Positions 14,543 through 26,629 of a DNA stretch of 64,000 nt are shown piece after piece. The first letter of the stretch is position 1, and the number at the start of each line of letters is the position of its first letter. The stretch is from Callorhinus ursinus. Its lineage: Eukaryota; Chordata; Mammalia; Carnivora; Otariidae. Below the pieces are notes generated by a model. That model was given only the letters and a program-made list of their open reading frames with translations. It made no database searches and had not been told where the DNA came from. The position numbers were made by a program, and so were the translations under genes. The stretch lies in the NCBI RefSeq assembly GCF_003265705.1, contig NW_020312828.1:57031701-57095700 (forward strand), written 5' to 3'.

Positions 14543-14745
14543 CTTATTGAGCGTTTACTAGGTATCATATACTCTATGCCAAGTTATTTACATGCATCAT
14601 CTAATTGATTCCTTACAGAAACCCAAATATGGTTTTACTGACCAGAACACTGAGGCTCATTTATTAAACCTAGAAATGAAGCACAGCCAAGATCTGAAGT
14701 TGCATAGTTTTCACTATAGAGATGACACTCTTAATCTCTAAGGTA
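14543..14745 (+). repeat. MIR (ancient tRNA-derived SINE)
   Basis: Matches the MIR pattern in order: 'cttattgagcgtttacta', 'ttacatgcatcatctaatt', 'actgaggctcat', then the 'gatctgaagttgcatag' end region. Diverged, with no visible duplications, as expected of an old element. Confidence 0.75.
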
Positions 14746-14914
14746 CTTTTCCCCCATGGTGGCTTTGCTAAGTCAGTTCAGCAGTCTGCTGCCCCTAAGT
14801 TAATGATTGCCTGCCCTGTAATGTTTCTGCAGCCTTGTGAATTTTGTCTTTGGAATTATAACTCTGTGCTGTCATTATTTATTTAAGATCCCCTATGTGT
14901 TTATGAATATTTTG

Positions 14915-15039
14915 TTTTTTATTTTATTTTTTTAAGATTTTATTTTTAAGTAAACTCTACACCCAACCCGGGGCTCAAAACTGCAACCCCAAGATCAAGA
15001 GTCGCATGCCCCACTGGCAGAGCTAGCCAGGAGCCCCGG
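14915..15039 (-). mobile_element. short SINEC variant, reverse orientation
   Basis: Reverse complement begins 'ggggctcctggctagctctg', then 'gactcttgatcttggggtt' and ends in AAATAAAATC. It lacks the CT-rich middle of the longer SINEs. Duplications of 15 bases with one mismatch at 14900-14914 and 15040-15054. A related copy is at 37485. Confidence 0.88.
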
Positions 15040-15410
15040 TTTATAAATATTTTGAAAGAAAGTTGTATCTCCTTTATATGTTTGCATACCAATAATGGAG
15101 CAAAGTATATGATATACAGTAGGTTTGATCTTATGCTTATAAGATTTAATAGAATGAACTAATATATTGGCTGCTATCATAATATTTGAAACATATTTTC
15201 TTAATATCAGGCTTCTCACAAACAGAGAAATGACACAATAGGGAGTAAAATATGGTTGCAAATCAAGAACTAAATGACTATCCCTGGCACAATTTTACAT
15301 ATATATGATTTGTTCAAGTTTCCTTTCCTATGGAGGAAGAGAGCTGGTTTACGTGATTCCTTTCGAGCTCTACGTTGTAGAAATACATTATATGAAAAAG
15401 ATAAACTTAC

Positions 15411-15737
15411 TGTTATAAGTGATGTTAAAGCCACGTCCCGACATTGAGTGGTCCGCTTGAAATTCCAATCGCAGAATATGACTATTACTAGTAAGATGGG
15501 AAGGCACCTCAGCCCCAGTAAAGGTTCCAAGAATTGGTGAGTCTGGAGAGTCACCATCTTTAACGGCAAGGAAGTCAAACTGAGATTCCAGATCAAAGTC
15601 ATTAAAAGAAAGATGTATCCGGCTCCCTGGATCAGAGATTATTGTCCAGATGCAGTTTAAATTATTTCCATACCCTTCTGGGTAATCAGGAGAAAGCACT
15701 GTTCCCATTGGTGCGGTAAAGTTAGACAGACAAGGAA
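15411..15737 (-). CDS. CSMD3: CSMD3 exon, CUB domain, probably CUB 4
   Basis: This 327-base exon codes for 109 residues, the usual length of a CUB domain (about 110), an extracellular beta-sandwich that mediates protein contacts. The start 'FPCLSNFTAP' is followed by 'GTVLSPDYPEGYGNNLNCIW', the typical CUB opening, then the acidic stretch 'FDLESQFDFLAVKDGD', and it ends in 'GRGFNITYN'. The two cysteines (PCLS and NCIW) form the N-terminal pair. Asn-Phe-Thr and Asn-Ile-Thr are candidate N-glycosylation sites. The acceptor is TTATTTCAACAG above 15737 and the donor is GTAAGT at 15410-15405. Both ends are phase 1, so the exon can be skipped without changing the frame. The frame is open throughout, with no stop and no indel. 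Confidence 0.93.
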
Positions 15738-16086
15738 CTGTTGAAATAAGATTTTAAAAATACAATAAATGTTCAAAAGTAATATTATACCTTATTTTGC
15801 CATATCCTTATTATACTTTATCCTTATTATACCTTATTTTGCCACAACTATGATACTCAATTAGCAGTTTGAAAAAAAATTAAGCAATGTAACTTATAAA
15901 ACAAAAAATGTTACCATTTTCACATATTAGAAAAGGCAACTGTCACTTTGGATGACCATATGCTTTAATATGCACAAAAATATCATGCATAGGGAGTAAT
16001 AAAGGCAATTTATTTTGACATTTATCATATTTGTGTTAGAGTTCTATACAAAGTTTTTGTTTCTGTGCTTAAGAAAGAAGATTGGT

Positions 16087-16284
16087 GGGGCGCCTGGGTG
16101 GCTCAGTCGTTAGGCGTCTGCCTTCGGCTCGGGTCATGATCCCAGAGTCCTGGGATCGAGCCCCGCGTCGGGCTCCCTGCTCCATGGGGGGCCTGCTTCT
16201 CCCTCTCCCGCTCCCCCTGCTTGTGTTCTTCCCTCTCTCGCTGTGTCTCTCTCTGTCAAATAAATAAATAAAATCTTAAAAAAA
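16087..16284 (+). mobile_element. SINEC, full length
   Basis: Complete head, CT-rich middle and A tail, close to the element at 1046. Duplications of 16 bases with one mismatch ('aagaaagaaga(t/c)tggt') at 16071-16086 and 16285-16300. Confidence 0.96.
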
Positions 16285-17590
16285 AAGAAAGAAGACTGGT
16301 AATATTTAGAGATTTCCATATGAAGCAATAATGCTCTGGAAATGATTGAAGGCAAAAAATATTATGCGGATATTAACAGGACTGGAATGTTGTAGCCCAG
16401 ACAAAACTTGGAGGGAGGCTGGTGACTAGGCAAGTTTCATTCCTACTATGGCCATGAGATGCTCTCATAGTTAAAAACACAGATAAGAAGACAAATTAGC
16501 TTTTATAGCTATCACGACTAGTTGCTAACCCTGGAAAGACAAACTTTCACACCTTACTAAAATGAAGTCTCTCCCTGCCCCAGCTTGACACCTCCCGTCA
16601 GTTTTCCTTTAGCTTTTAAAAACATCTGAGCTAAAGGATCACACAGGACATTTAGGAAGTAGAAAAAGGGTAAAGAAACAAAAGTAAATGGTCTTTTTAC
16701 AGAGAGGAAATCATTGTTAAAATAATGATGTATTTTCTTCCAGTGGCTTTCATTACATAATTTTGACAAAATCAAATTCATTTAATTTTGCACCAAATAT
16801 TATTTACATAGAGTATGAACTTTAAGCCTGAAAAATATTTTGCTAAATTTCTGCCTGGAAAAGTTGTATTAACTTATACTGAAATATAATTCATATATTA
16901 GAGAGTACAATACCTCTACCAGCATAAACTATTATGATTATTTGACCTTTCTTATATGATAAGAGAAATGGCATATTATTAATTTGCCCTTCATTGCCTA
17001 CTAGCAAAGTGGAAGATTTCTCCATTTTCTCTCTTTTTCAATTATAGGCTCATGAACTCTGATCATTTAAGATTATGAACACTTCAGTATTATGATTCAT
17101 ATAATATTCATACATTATTTTGTTAATACTTTTAGTATAATTTGATTATTAAAAATAATTTCTTTTGATTTTTTTATATTGCTTTTAAGTTTAGATCTTT
17201 TATTAACATTCAGAAATAAGACCAATATTTATTTCTCTATCTACAGAAATATAAAGACAAAAATACAACCATACCTATATATATGTGTGTAAAATATGTA
17301 ACATATGTAAAAGAATGACAGGAATTATATGTAAAACCAATTGTTTATTACTATATATGTATATATTTTTTTATTATTTTAAACACAATTTCTAACCTAA
17401 GTTTGCTTCTTCTACATGGAATGATGTTAGGAGTTAACACCAGGTCTTAGAAACTGATAGCCATTGGGCTGGATCCAGACTGCAAATGTGTCTGGTACAA
17501 TTTTTTTCTTATGCCTGTACAAAAATTTGAAATCACATTTCAAAATCATCCTATTTTACATCCGAAGGGGAAAAATCCAGAGTTCTAGCT

Positions 17591-17595
<5 letters not shown>

Positions 17596-17627
<32 letters not shown>

Positions 17628-17791
17628 TTTTTTTTATTCATGACAGACAGAAAGAGAGAGAGAAGAGAAGCAGAGGGAGAAGCAGACTCCCAAGGAGCAG
17701 GGAGCCCGATGCGGGACTCGATCCCGGGACCCTGCGATCATGACCTGAGCTGAAGGCAGACGCTTAACCATCTGAGCCACCCAGGCGCCCT
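17596..17791 (-). mobile_element. SINEC, reverse orientation, long T tail
   Basis: Starts with a long T run (about 17594-17635) and ends in 'gagccacccaggcgccc'. Exact 17-base duplications 'agagttctagcttcttt' at 17579-17595 and 17792-17808. The long tail and exact duplications suggest a young copy. Confidence 0.96.
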
Positions 17792-18532
17792 AGAGTTCTA
17801 GCTTCTTTGAAAAAGCTAATGCACTCCAGCTCCCTACCACTTCCATCATGGGTGCACACATACCTAGTCCTATTCCCTTCACACTTTGACCTGCCTGCAT
17901 CCTGCAATCATTTGATTCTACTGTCCTTTACTTAAAGGTAGGTTCAGCAAACTTCTGTAAAGGGACAGATGGTAACATAGTCTCTTTTGCAACTACTTAA
18001 CTCTGCCACAGCAGCAGGACGTCAGCCACGTGCAATAGGTAAATAAAAGCACAGTTACATTCCAATAAAACTTTATTTGCTAAACTAGGCTTCAGGCTAA
18101 ATTTGTCCCAAAGACCTTATTTTGCTAATCTCTAATCTAAATGATGCCTACTTCCAGGCAAGGGATGACCAAGATCTATCATGCTAATCTCCCATCTCAA
18201 ATAAATAGGTCAATGCCGGTATAATACTCTGAACCCTTTGTTATATTAGACGCAATTTTTAATGTAACTTCCTTTGACCCAGTTTTATATTTCTGTGAGT
18301 ACCACATTAATTTTATGGTAGCAATTTAATATTATACTTTGATATCCACATAAGTACTTTTCTTTTACAAAATTCTCACATCGATTCTATTGTTGCCTGT
18401 TTTTTTGTTTTGTTTTTTTTTTTAACCTAGCTGCATGTCAACACATTCCCAAAGAATGTGTGTTCCCAGAGAAATAATGTTAGGATTTTTATTGAAATTT
18501 CAAAGCAATTTCTATATAATTCACATATTTAT

Positions 18533-18724
18533 TTATTTAGTTAGTTTTTAAAGATTTTATTTATTTATTTGAGAGAGAGAGAGAGCGTGCACGAGAGGGA
18601 GAGAGAGGGAGTAGCAGACTCCGCGCCGAGGAGAGAGTCCGACACGGCACTCGATCCCAGGACCCTGGGATCATGACCTGAGCCGAAGGCAGATGCTTAA
18701 CCGACAGAGCCACCTAGGTGCCCC
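18533..18724 (-). mobile_element. SINEC, reverse orientation
   Basis: Reverse SINE ending in 'agagccacctaggtgcccc'. Exact 16-base duplications 'taattcacatatttat' at 18517-18532 and 18725-18740. Confidence 0.96.
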
Positions 18725-19540
18725 TAATTCACATATTTATTATAATGTAATAATATAATGTGTTCTAATTCAGGAACACAGCATCTCTATGTTTTTTTCA
18801 TAAAATTTCCTTTTCTGAAAAGTTTGTAATTTTCTACGAGTTATTTGGATTTATGTAAGAATTATTTCTACATATTTTATCATTTTATTTTTTCTGGTAG
18901 ATTAGCTTTCCATTACATTTTCAAAGTAGCTATTATTGGTATATAGGAAACTATTAATTGCTACCTATTTATCATATACCAAGTTGCAGGACTTAATTAC
19001 TTTTAAAGTAGTAAAAAAATAAAAAGTGTCTTCTAGATTTTCAAGAGTTTAAATTTGTTTTAGTCAGCATTATTGTAGATATTGTATTAAATGTATTTTA
19101 GCATCCCTTAAAATGACTTAAAAATAGTTCCATTTTTGATGCGATATATTACATTCATAGATTCTCCAATATTACACAACGTTGTCTCCTTGGAAGAACA
19201 CCTAGAACTAAAGATCTTCGACTGAAGTCTTTGGAAGTATTACTAACTTTAGATAATGCTAAAAGAATCCAATCAAACTCTCCTAATACATTCTCTTTTC
19301 TCACAGCAGGAACTTCACAAGGTGATCTTGGTTAGGGATGAGCACTGGCCCTTAAAAGGAGAGGGTTCTACTGAGGGGCTCTATGCACTCTTCCCCTCCT
19401 ACATTCCCTGAAGAGCCAGCAATACATATTTTGATTAGGGAAATTTCTGCCACATTAAAAAAATACCCACTTTGCAAAAACATAAGATTAGGTATCATGG
19501 CAATATGTATCCAGACACTATACTGAGAAACAGTAGTACT

Positions 19541-19733
19541 AGGCGCCTGGGTGGCTCAGTTGGTTCAGTGACTGCCTTCAGATCAGGTCATGATCCTGGA
19601 GTCCCAGGATCGAGTCCCGCATCAGGCTCCCTACTCAGCAGGGAGTCTGCTTCTCCCTCTGACCCTCCCCCCTCTCATGTGCTCTCTCTCCCTCATTCTC
19701 TCTCTCAAAATAAATAAAAATAAAAAAAATAAC
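19541..19733 (+). mobile_element. SINEC, full length (second subtype)
   Basis: Head 'ggcgcctgggtggctcag', body of the 'atcctggagtcccaggatc' subtype, and an AATAAAAATAAAA tail. Exact 14-base duplications 'gaaacagtagtact' at 19527-19540 and 19734-19747. Confidence 0.95.
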
Positions 19734-20704
19734 GAAACAGTAGTACTTACTTGATATTTGGTTCTTTTTTTCTTCTTTTTAACTATGCAAAAGTACATAT
19801 TAGAAAATGACCTCTAGTCTCTTTAAAAGTTCTGTTACTTTTTAAAAATGTTAAATAATTTTAAAATGTTAAATAAACAACATTCCGAATAAAGGAAAAC
19901 ATATGTTTTGCAGCATATTTTGTAACTCAGATGAAATGTAGTTCTTGAAAAATGCTTTTTTTTTTAAAACCAGTTAAATATTGAAGTAAAGTTTGTGCCT
20001 TTGTAGGGAATGAAGGGTTTCACAAATGAAAAACATTGTAATTGGATACAGATGAAAAATCTTATATTTGAAAACCATAAAATTATTTTTATTTTCATGA
20101 ATATTGGCTTTATATGTTACCATTTGTGAATAGTCAAAGCCCAGATGCAAAATTTTCAATATTGCACCTATATCTGGTAAGTTGCATTTGTTGGTATTTA
20201 ACTGAAACTAAAAGTGTATCAATAGATAATTCAAATTATATTTTGGTTGTAGTTAAATTGCAATGTTTTAATGTATCTGAAGAAATACATTCTTTTAATC
20301 CAAGCATACTGTATATCATAAACATTAATGAATTTTTTCTGTGCAATATAAATAAATGGCACATGAGTATGCATTAGTGTGAGCACCTACAAGCAAAAAA
20401 TAAGTTAATGCATTATACATAGAATATAAGCTTTAAATATTTTAAGAGCTTTTGATTGAAAATAAGCATATACTATCTTGTTAAATAAATAAATGAGTCT
20501 ACTAGAATTAGCTCAGATGTATAATTTCCATAAGAAGTATGCTATCTATAAAGTATAAAATGCCACCAATAAAACTACCATATGTAATATATACTTTGCA
20601 ATTACCAAGTGAACTATGTTAACTTTATTTAAATCTTTAATGAAATTTATAATTTGGCATAAGCACACTTGTTAAAGATAGTATCACAAAGTGCTACTTG
20701 TTCA

Positions 20705-21058
<354 letters not shown>

Positions 21059-21167
21059 TTAGTAGAGGTACAACTCTGTATATCTGAGATATTTCAGAAC
21101 AAAAAAGATGAGTATGTTTTCCAACCTTAATTTTTTTTTTCTTTTGCTACTCTTATGACTATAATTT

Positions 21168-21216
21168 TTTAAATTTTTATTGTTATGTTAATCACCATAC
21201 ATTACATCATTAGTTA
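21168..21216 (-). mobile_element. 49-base L1 3'-end insertion
   Basis: Contains 'attgttatgttaatcacc' and 'attacatcattagtt', the antisense of the last bases of the carnivore L1 3' end seen at 45533 and 59227. Exact 16-base duplications 'cttatgactataattt' at 21152-21167 and 21217-21232 mark it as one insertion. Confidence 0.9.
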
Positions 21217-21366
21217 CTTATGACTATAATTTGATGACATGCTCTTTAGAAAACAACTAATGCAGTTCTCTCATTTAGTAGATGGAGAAGCTGGGGTCAT
21301 CAGAGCACATGCTAGTGGTTGTGTCTAACAGAACAATTATGACAAAATTTCAATCTTTTGTCTGCA

Positions 21367-21368
<2 letters not shown>

Positions 21369-21417
<49 letters not shown>
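21369..21417. repeat. (AC)n microsatellite
   Basis: About 24 uninterrupted AC units, 380 bases upstream of the first visible exon; probably length-variable. Confidence 0.98.
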
Positions 21418-21418
<1 letters not shown>

Positions 21419-23174
21419 CTATGTATTTTTCCCAAACCCCTAAAACATTTCTTATTTTTATCTGTACATGATACAGTAAATCCTTAAGTCATGACCGGGT
21501 TGTGAGGTACTGTTGTCCGCCTCAGTGTTCCTACAGCAATCAGTGAATACCTTTCCCGTAGGATCTGCCACTCTCCCTGACACTTGCTGGTTGAATTATT
21601 TCCCCAACTACACCTGCCAAAAAAAACTCTTTAGGGCAGGAATCAATTTTGCATTCCGAATTACCCAGATATGTTCCTCCATAAATGTTTTTATATGAAT
21701 TAAATTGAAGAGGGTTGAAAAAATTCTCTTAAGAGCACATGAAAGCACTCTTTCAGCTGACATTCAAAGAAACACCAAATGTCTAGGATCTTCATTGTGA
21801 AGCTAAGAATGTCAGTAGCAAATTACTGTGGTAGTTGTTTTGGTTTTTAAGTCACAAGAAATCACATTAATACAGTTGTCCTCAAACTACAGCAAAAAAA
21901 TTAAAATTAAAATTAAAAGATAAACTTTGAGATAAAGTTATGGCCTCTATCCTGATATTCCAACAACCACACATTCCTGGTTTTTCTGTAATTTACCAGC
22001 ACCAATTCGGTGTGGTCTTTCCAGTTCTTTTCCTATACTTTTATAATTATACATAGGCATATATAATATGGAATACTATAAACATCTATATTTATGTAAA
22101 TATAAAACTCCTCTCTTCAACTACGTAGTATTGTTTTACATATGTGTTATATTTATATTGTAGTATACTATCATCGTTGTTCTATAACTTGCTCTTTTTC
22201 TAACCAAACAATAATTTTGGATTTATTTTTGAACACCCTTGTATTTTCAGCAGAAACCACAGCTGGTTATAATGATTCCTTTAATACACTGGATTTGATA
22301 TTTTATTTTTATCTATGCCATAGTGACTTTAGTCTACACATTTTTTTCCTCACGCGGTTCCTATCCAGATTTAATATCAGAGAAAGAAGTTTGTAATTTT
22401 GCAACTTTCACTAGTCTTCAGGTAAGTTTGTATAACAGGAAACCTAGATCCTTGAGTGTTAGAACTTGCCAAAAGAATGCTGGCTGAGTCTGGTATAATT
22501 TTGAGGAATATCTGACTACCATTTTAATCTCTTCTAAAATTATTTTTCTATTGAAGGCATTTTTAGGGGGTGGAGGAAGAAGGGGCAATATTGGCAACTT
22601 ATATATGTTAGAGAAGGGACATTTTCCAAGATTTGCCAGTTAAGTGGGTTAGTTGTAATAGGATTGTGTTATAGGATTTTTAAGTATCTCTTCATAAATA
22701 ATGTCACAAATCTCACTCTTAATGCTATATACTTGTGATTAGTCTTTCAGTTTTCTTTGCTTATACTTACAAACAGTTGTCAAATTTATTAGTCTACTTT
22801 AAGAACCAACTTTTGCTGATCAGTTCTATTGTTTTAATTTTGTTTAAAAATCCCTCCTTTTTATCTTTTTTGGATTCCATCTTCAAGTCTCTTTTGCATT
22901 ACTTTGCCATTATTTTTCTGCCTCTTGAGCTGAAATCTTAGGTGTTTTTTTTTTATTATTAGTTTATGTTCAGCCCTTCTTGTTTCCTGAAAAAACAAAA
23001 ATTGAATCCATAAATTTTCTTCAGAGTTCTGCTCTGATACAGAGAGCTTTCTTTGTTCACTTCTAAATAGTCTGGTACTTCCATTTTTATTTCCTCTTTA
23101 TTCATAAATAATTTAAAAATGATTTTAAATTTATGGGTTAGTGCTATCACATTTCTGTTGATTTCTTTTTTCTT

Positions 23175-23371
23175 TTTTTTTTTAAAGATTTTATTTATTT
23201 ATTTGACACAGAGAGACACAGCGAGAGAGGGAACACAAGCACAGGGAGTGGGAGAGGGAGAAGCTGGCTTCCCGCTGAGCAAGCAGCCCGATGCGGGGCT
23301 CGATCCCAGCACCCTGGGATCATGACCTGAGCCGAAGGCAGATGCTTAATGACTGAGCCACCCAGGTGCCC
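23175..23371 (-). mobile_element. SINEC inserted in the tail of another SINEC
   Basis: Reverse SINE with 'aaagattttatttatttatt' at left and 'gagccacccaggtgcccc' at right. It lies between the left target duplication and the body of the SINE at 23372-23610, so it landed in that element's T-rich tail and is the younger of the two. Confidence 0.9.
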
Positions 23372-23610
23372 CTCTTTATTATTTTTTTAAGGATTTTATT
23401 TATTTATTTATTCCAGAGATAGAGAAAGAGAGAGAGAGAATGCATGTGGGAGTGGGCGAAGGGACGGAGAGAGAGGGACAGAAAATCCCAGATTCTGAGT
23501 GAGCAAGGAGCGGGTCTGGTCGCAGGACTCCAACTCACCACCCCGAGATCATGACCTGAGCGGACACCAAGAGTCAGACACTCAACTGACTGAGCAACCC
23601 AGGCACCCCC
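23372..23610 (-). mobile_element. older SINEC, split from its target duplication by a younger one
   Basis: Reverse SINE, 'aaggattttatttatttatt' at left and 'gagcaacccaggcaccccc' at right. The 16-base duplications 'attt(c/t)tgttgatttct' are at 23151-23166 and 23611-23626, outside both SINEs. Confidence 0.92.
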
Positions 23611-24436
23611 ATTTTTGTTGATTTCTAGTGTTATTGCTTCAGTATTCAATGTAAGTGTATTCAGGTCTCACAGTGGATAAGTCAGTAAAATATATTCAAT
23701 TCAACGTGTATTTGTCAAATTGAAATTATTTATGCCCTTAGTTATTTTTTGTCTACCCTCTCTGATAGTTTCTAAAAGAACTGTGTTAAACTTCCAGAGT
23801 ACGGATTTTACCACATTTCCTTGTAGTTGAATCAAGTTCACTTCACATATATGAAATAATCATTTAGTCATTCAATTTATTCAACAAATACTTATTTGAG
23901 CACCTATGACATACTAAATTTGGTTCTAGGTAGGTGGGAAAAATCAATGAATAAACTACAATAAGTCCTGCTCCCCTGTACCATATATTCCATTGGAGAT
24001 TTATGAATAATAAGCAAGAAATAAATAACATCTTATTTTGGAAAGTGATACATGCTCTGGGGGAAAATACTGAGCAGGAGTAGATGGGCTTAAGTGCTAG
24101 ATTATGGTGGGATGACATTGTTACCAGGCTCACAAAATTATATTACTCTCATGCCTTAAAATTGAAATTGTTTCTGTTACTGAAAGAATGGATTCTGCTT
24201 CATCTGAAAATGTTTTATTTTGCCCTCACTATTGAATGATAGTTGATAAATTATAGAATTTTAATTCAAAATTATTTTATCAGCATTTTGAAGATGTTTT
24301 CCCTGATCTTTTATCCATCCAGTATTTCTGATGACAAATATGATACCAAAGAAATTTTAATTTTCTTATAATTAATCTGTCTCATGCAATGTCCTTCTCC
24401 CTTACATAAGTAGTGGCATTCCTTTTTAGACTTTTT

Positions 24437-24631
24437 TGTTTTGTTTTTTAAAGATTTACTTATTTATTTGAGAGAAAGAGAGAGAGCATGAGAGGGAGGG
24501 GCAAAGGGAGAAGGAGAGAGAATCTGAGGCAGACTCCCTGCTGAGACCCAAGAGGGGCTCCATAACAAGAACCTGAGATTCAGGACCTGAGCTGAAACAG
24601 CACTCAACCTACTACACCACCCAGATGCCCC
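24437..24631 (-). mobile_element. SINEC, reverse orientation, diverged
   Basis: Contains 'aaagatttacttatttattt', a GA run and 'ccacccagatgcccc'. Target duplications are unclear ('tagactt' on both sides). Confidence 0.85.
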
Positions 24632-24936
24632 TAGACTTGCTATTTTAATGTCACTATCATTTAGCTAGCTTTTTTGTTTGTTTGTTTTTTTGTTTTTTTG
24701 TTGTTTTTATGTTTGGTGCTTGGTAGATTTCTTCTGTCAAGTAACTTGTAATTTTTTTTAAGTTCTAAGAAATTGTTAAAATTATTTCCCTTAAAATATT
24801 ATTTCTTATGTACTTTCATCTCTCTAAAACTCATTTACATTGAATATTGGAATTTGGGGATTTAACCTTCATGTTGCTAAATCTTTCAAATTCTTCTTTT
24901 TGAAGTTCTCTATTCTGCATTCTTGAAGAAATATAT

Positions 24937-24969
24937 ATATGTAAATATATGTATATATATATATATATT
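24937..24969. repeat. (TA)n microsatellite
   Basis: Interrupted TA run in AT-rich intron sequence. Confidence 0.85.
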
Positions 24970-26415
24970 CTGATTTACTAATTCACTGTGCATGCTTATC
25001 TAATCTTAATTCAACCTAATACTGAAAAATTGTGTTGTCATTTCTTGAATATTTAATGATTGTTATTACTTTTTATTGTTTCATAACCTCCTATTATTCT
25101 TCCATGAACAGAATTTCTCCCTTTTTTGTGAGGATATCGAATATATTTATTTAAAATAATTTTCTTATTCCTCTTTTAACTGTTTTCTTGGGTATAAGCA
25201 GAAGTGTATGAAGAGAGCAGCAGAATAAACGTTCTTCTAAAGCAGCATGTTTGAAGAGAATGTGGTAAATCATAATGGTCTTTGAGCCTGTGATGAAGGT
25301 GCAGGAGGAGGTACTTGAGGAAAGAACAAGACTGCTGGTTTTGAGCAAGCTGTCAAATAACCGTTTTTATTTGCTTGCTTCACTGCAGCTCTGCAGGTCC
25401 TGCACTCCCCGTCTTCACTGTCAACATTCCCCACCTTCAGGCTTATTTCTTCTCATGTCAGAACCACCTTATAGTTCTGGGTGTAAACTTTTCCCTCTGT
25501 TGATCTGTGGTGCAGTCCACTTCTGTAGTCTTCATTTTAAGTTGGGGAGCCCTCCCTCTTGATAACTGCACTGGACTCTCATTCCACAAGTGACATTTGG
25601 CTCAGTAGCTGAAATATTTTCCTCTGAGGTAATCACTAGTTTCTCAGGATTGCCAGCGGACTCCTCCCTGGAGGCTTCTAGCCACAAAGCCCATTGGCTT
25701 CCTATGCAGAAGCTATAGCAACAGACTCCCATGATGGCGCAGGCTTATGAAATTCTCAGCTTACCTCTATATTCTATATGTATCTTTACATGTTTATTTA
25801 TATACATTTTGTTAGGGATCCCCTCTAGCCTCATAACAACTGACATTTCCTCTTTCTATTCTTAAGCATCAGTACATTTTAAAAATATGTTTCCTATCAT
25901 CTTCAGGTTAGGATTGAGAGTTAAGTGCTTACTCTATTTTGAAACCATATGTTTTTTCTTTGGTCCTTGAGTTTTAAAAATCAAAGATATATTTTCTTTT
26001 TTTATTCTTTAAATTCAATTAGTCAACACATAGTACATCATTAGTACATCATGTAGTGTTCAATAATTCATCAGTTGCATATAACACCCAGTGCTCATCA
26101 TATCTTGTGCCCTCCTTAATGCCCATCACCCAGTTACCCCATCCTCCACCCACCTTCCCTTCAGCAACTCTGTTTGTTTCCCATAGTTAAGAGTCTCTCA
26201 GGGTTTTTCTCCCTGTCTGATTTCTTCCCATCCAGTTTTCCCTCCTTTCCCTTATGGTCCTCTGCACTGTTTCTTATATTCCACATATGAGTGAAACCAT
26301 ATGATAATTGTCTTTCTCTGATTGACTTATTTCCCTTAGCATAATACCCTCCAGTTGCATCCACGTTGATGTAAACAGTAAGTATTCATCATTTCTAAAG
26401 GCTGAGTAATATTCC

Positions 26416-26416
<1 letters not shown>

Positions 26417-26476
<60 letters not shown>
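26417..26476. repeat. (GT)n/(TA)n microsatellite at the L1 inversion junction
   Basis: A short GT run followed by about 27 TA units. It probably expanded from the 'gtgtatatatacc' text of L1 ORF2, which is seen unexpanded at about 46141-46152. Confidence 0.95.
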
Positions 26477-26478
<2 letters not shown>

Positions 26479-26479
26479 T

Positions 26480-26528
26480 TGGGATTAGTGCCCCAGAGAA
26501 CTCCCTCACTCGTTCCACCATGTGAGGA
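26480..26528 (+). repeat. 49-base exact inverted copy of LTR sequence at 30028-30076
   Basis: The reverse complement of this segment equals 30028-30076 at all 49 positions. There the sequence sits in its proper place inside a reverse MLT1-like LTR; here it is an isolated patch with no other LTR text, between two AT-rich tracts. Confidence 0.93.
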
Positions 26529-26629
26529 ATATAATATAATATTATATATTATAAATATATAATATTTATATATTATATACCCTAATATATAAAAAAGGTA
26601 TATATTATATATATATATAATATATACCC
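26529..26629. repeat. AT-rich palindromic tract
   Basis: Almost only A and T ('ataatataatattatata' and similar), with many self-complementary stretches that could form hairpins. Confidence 0.9.
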
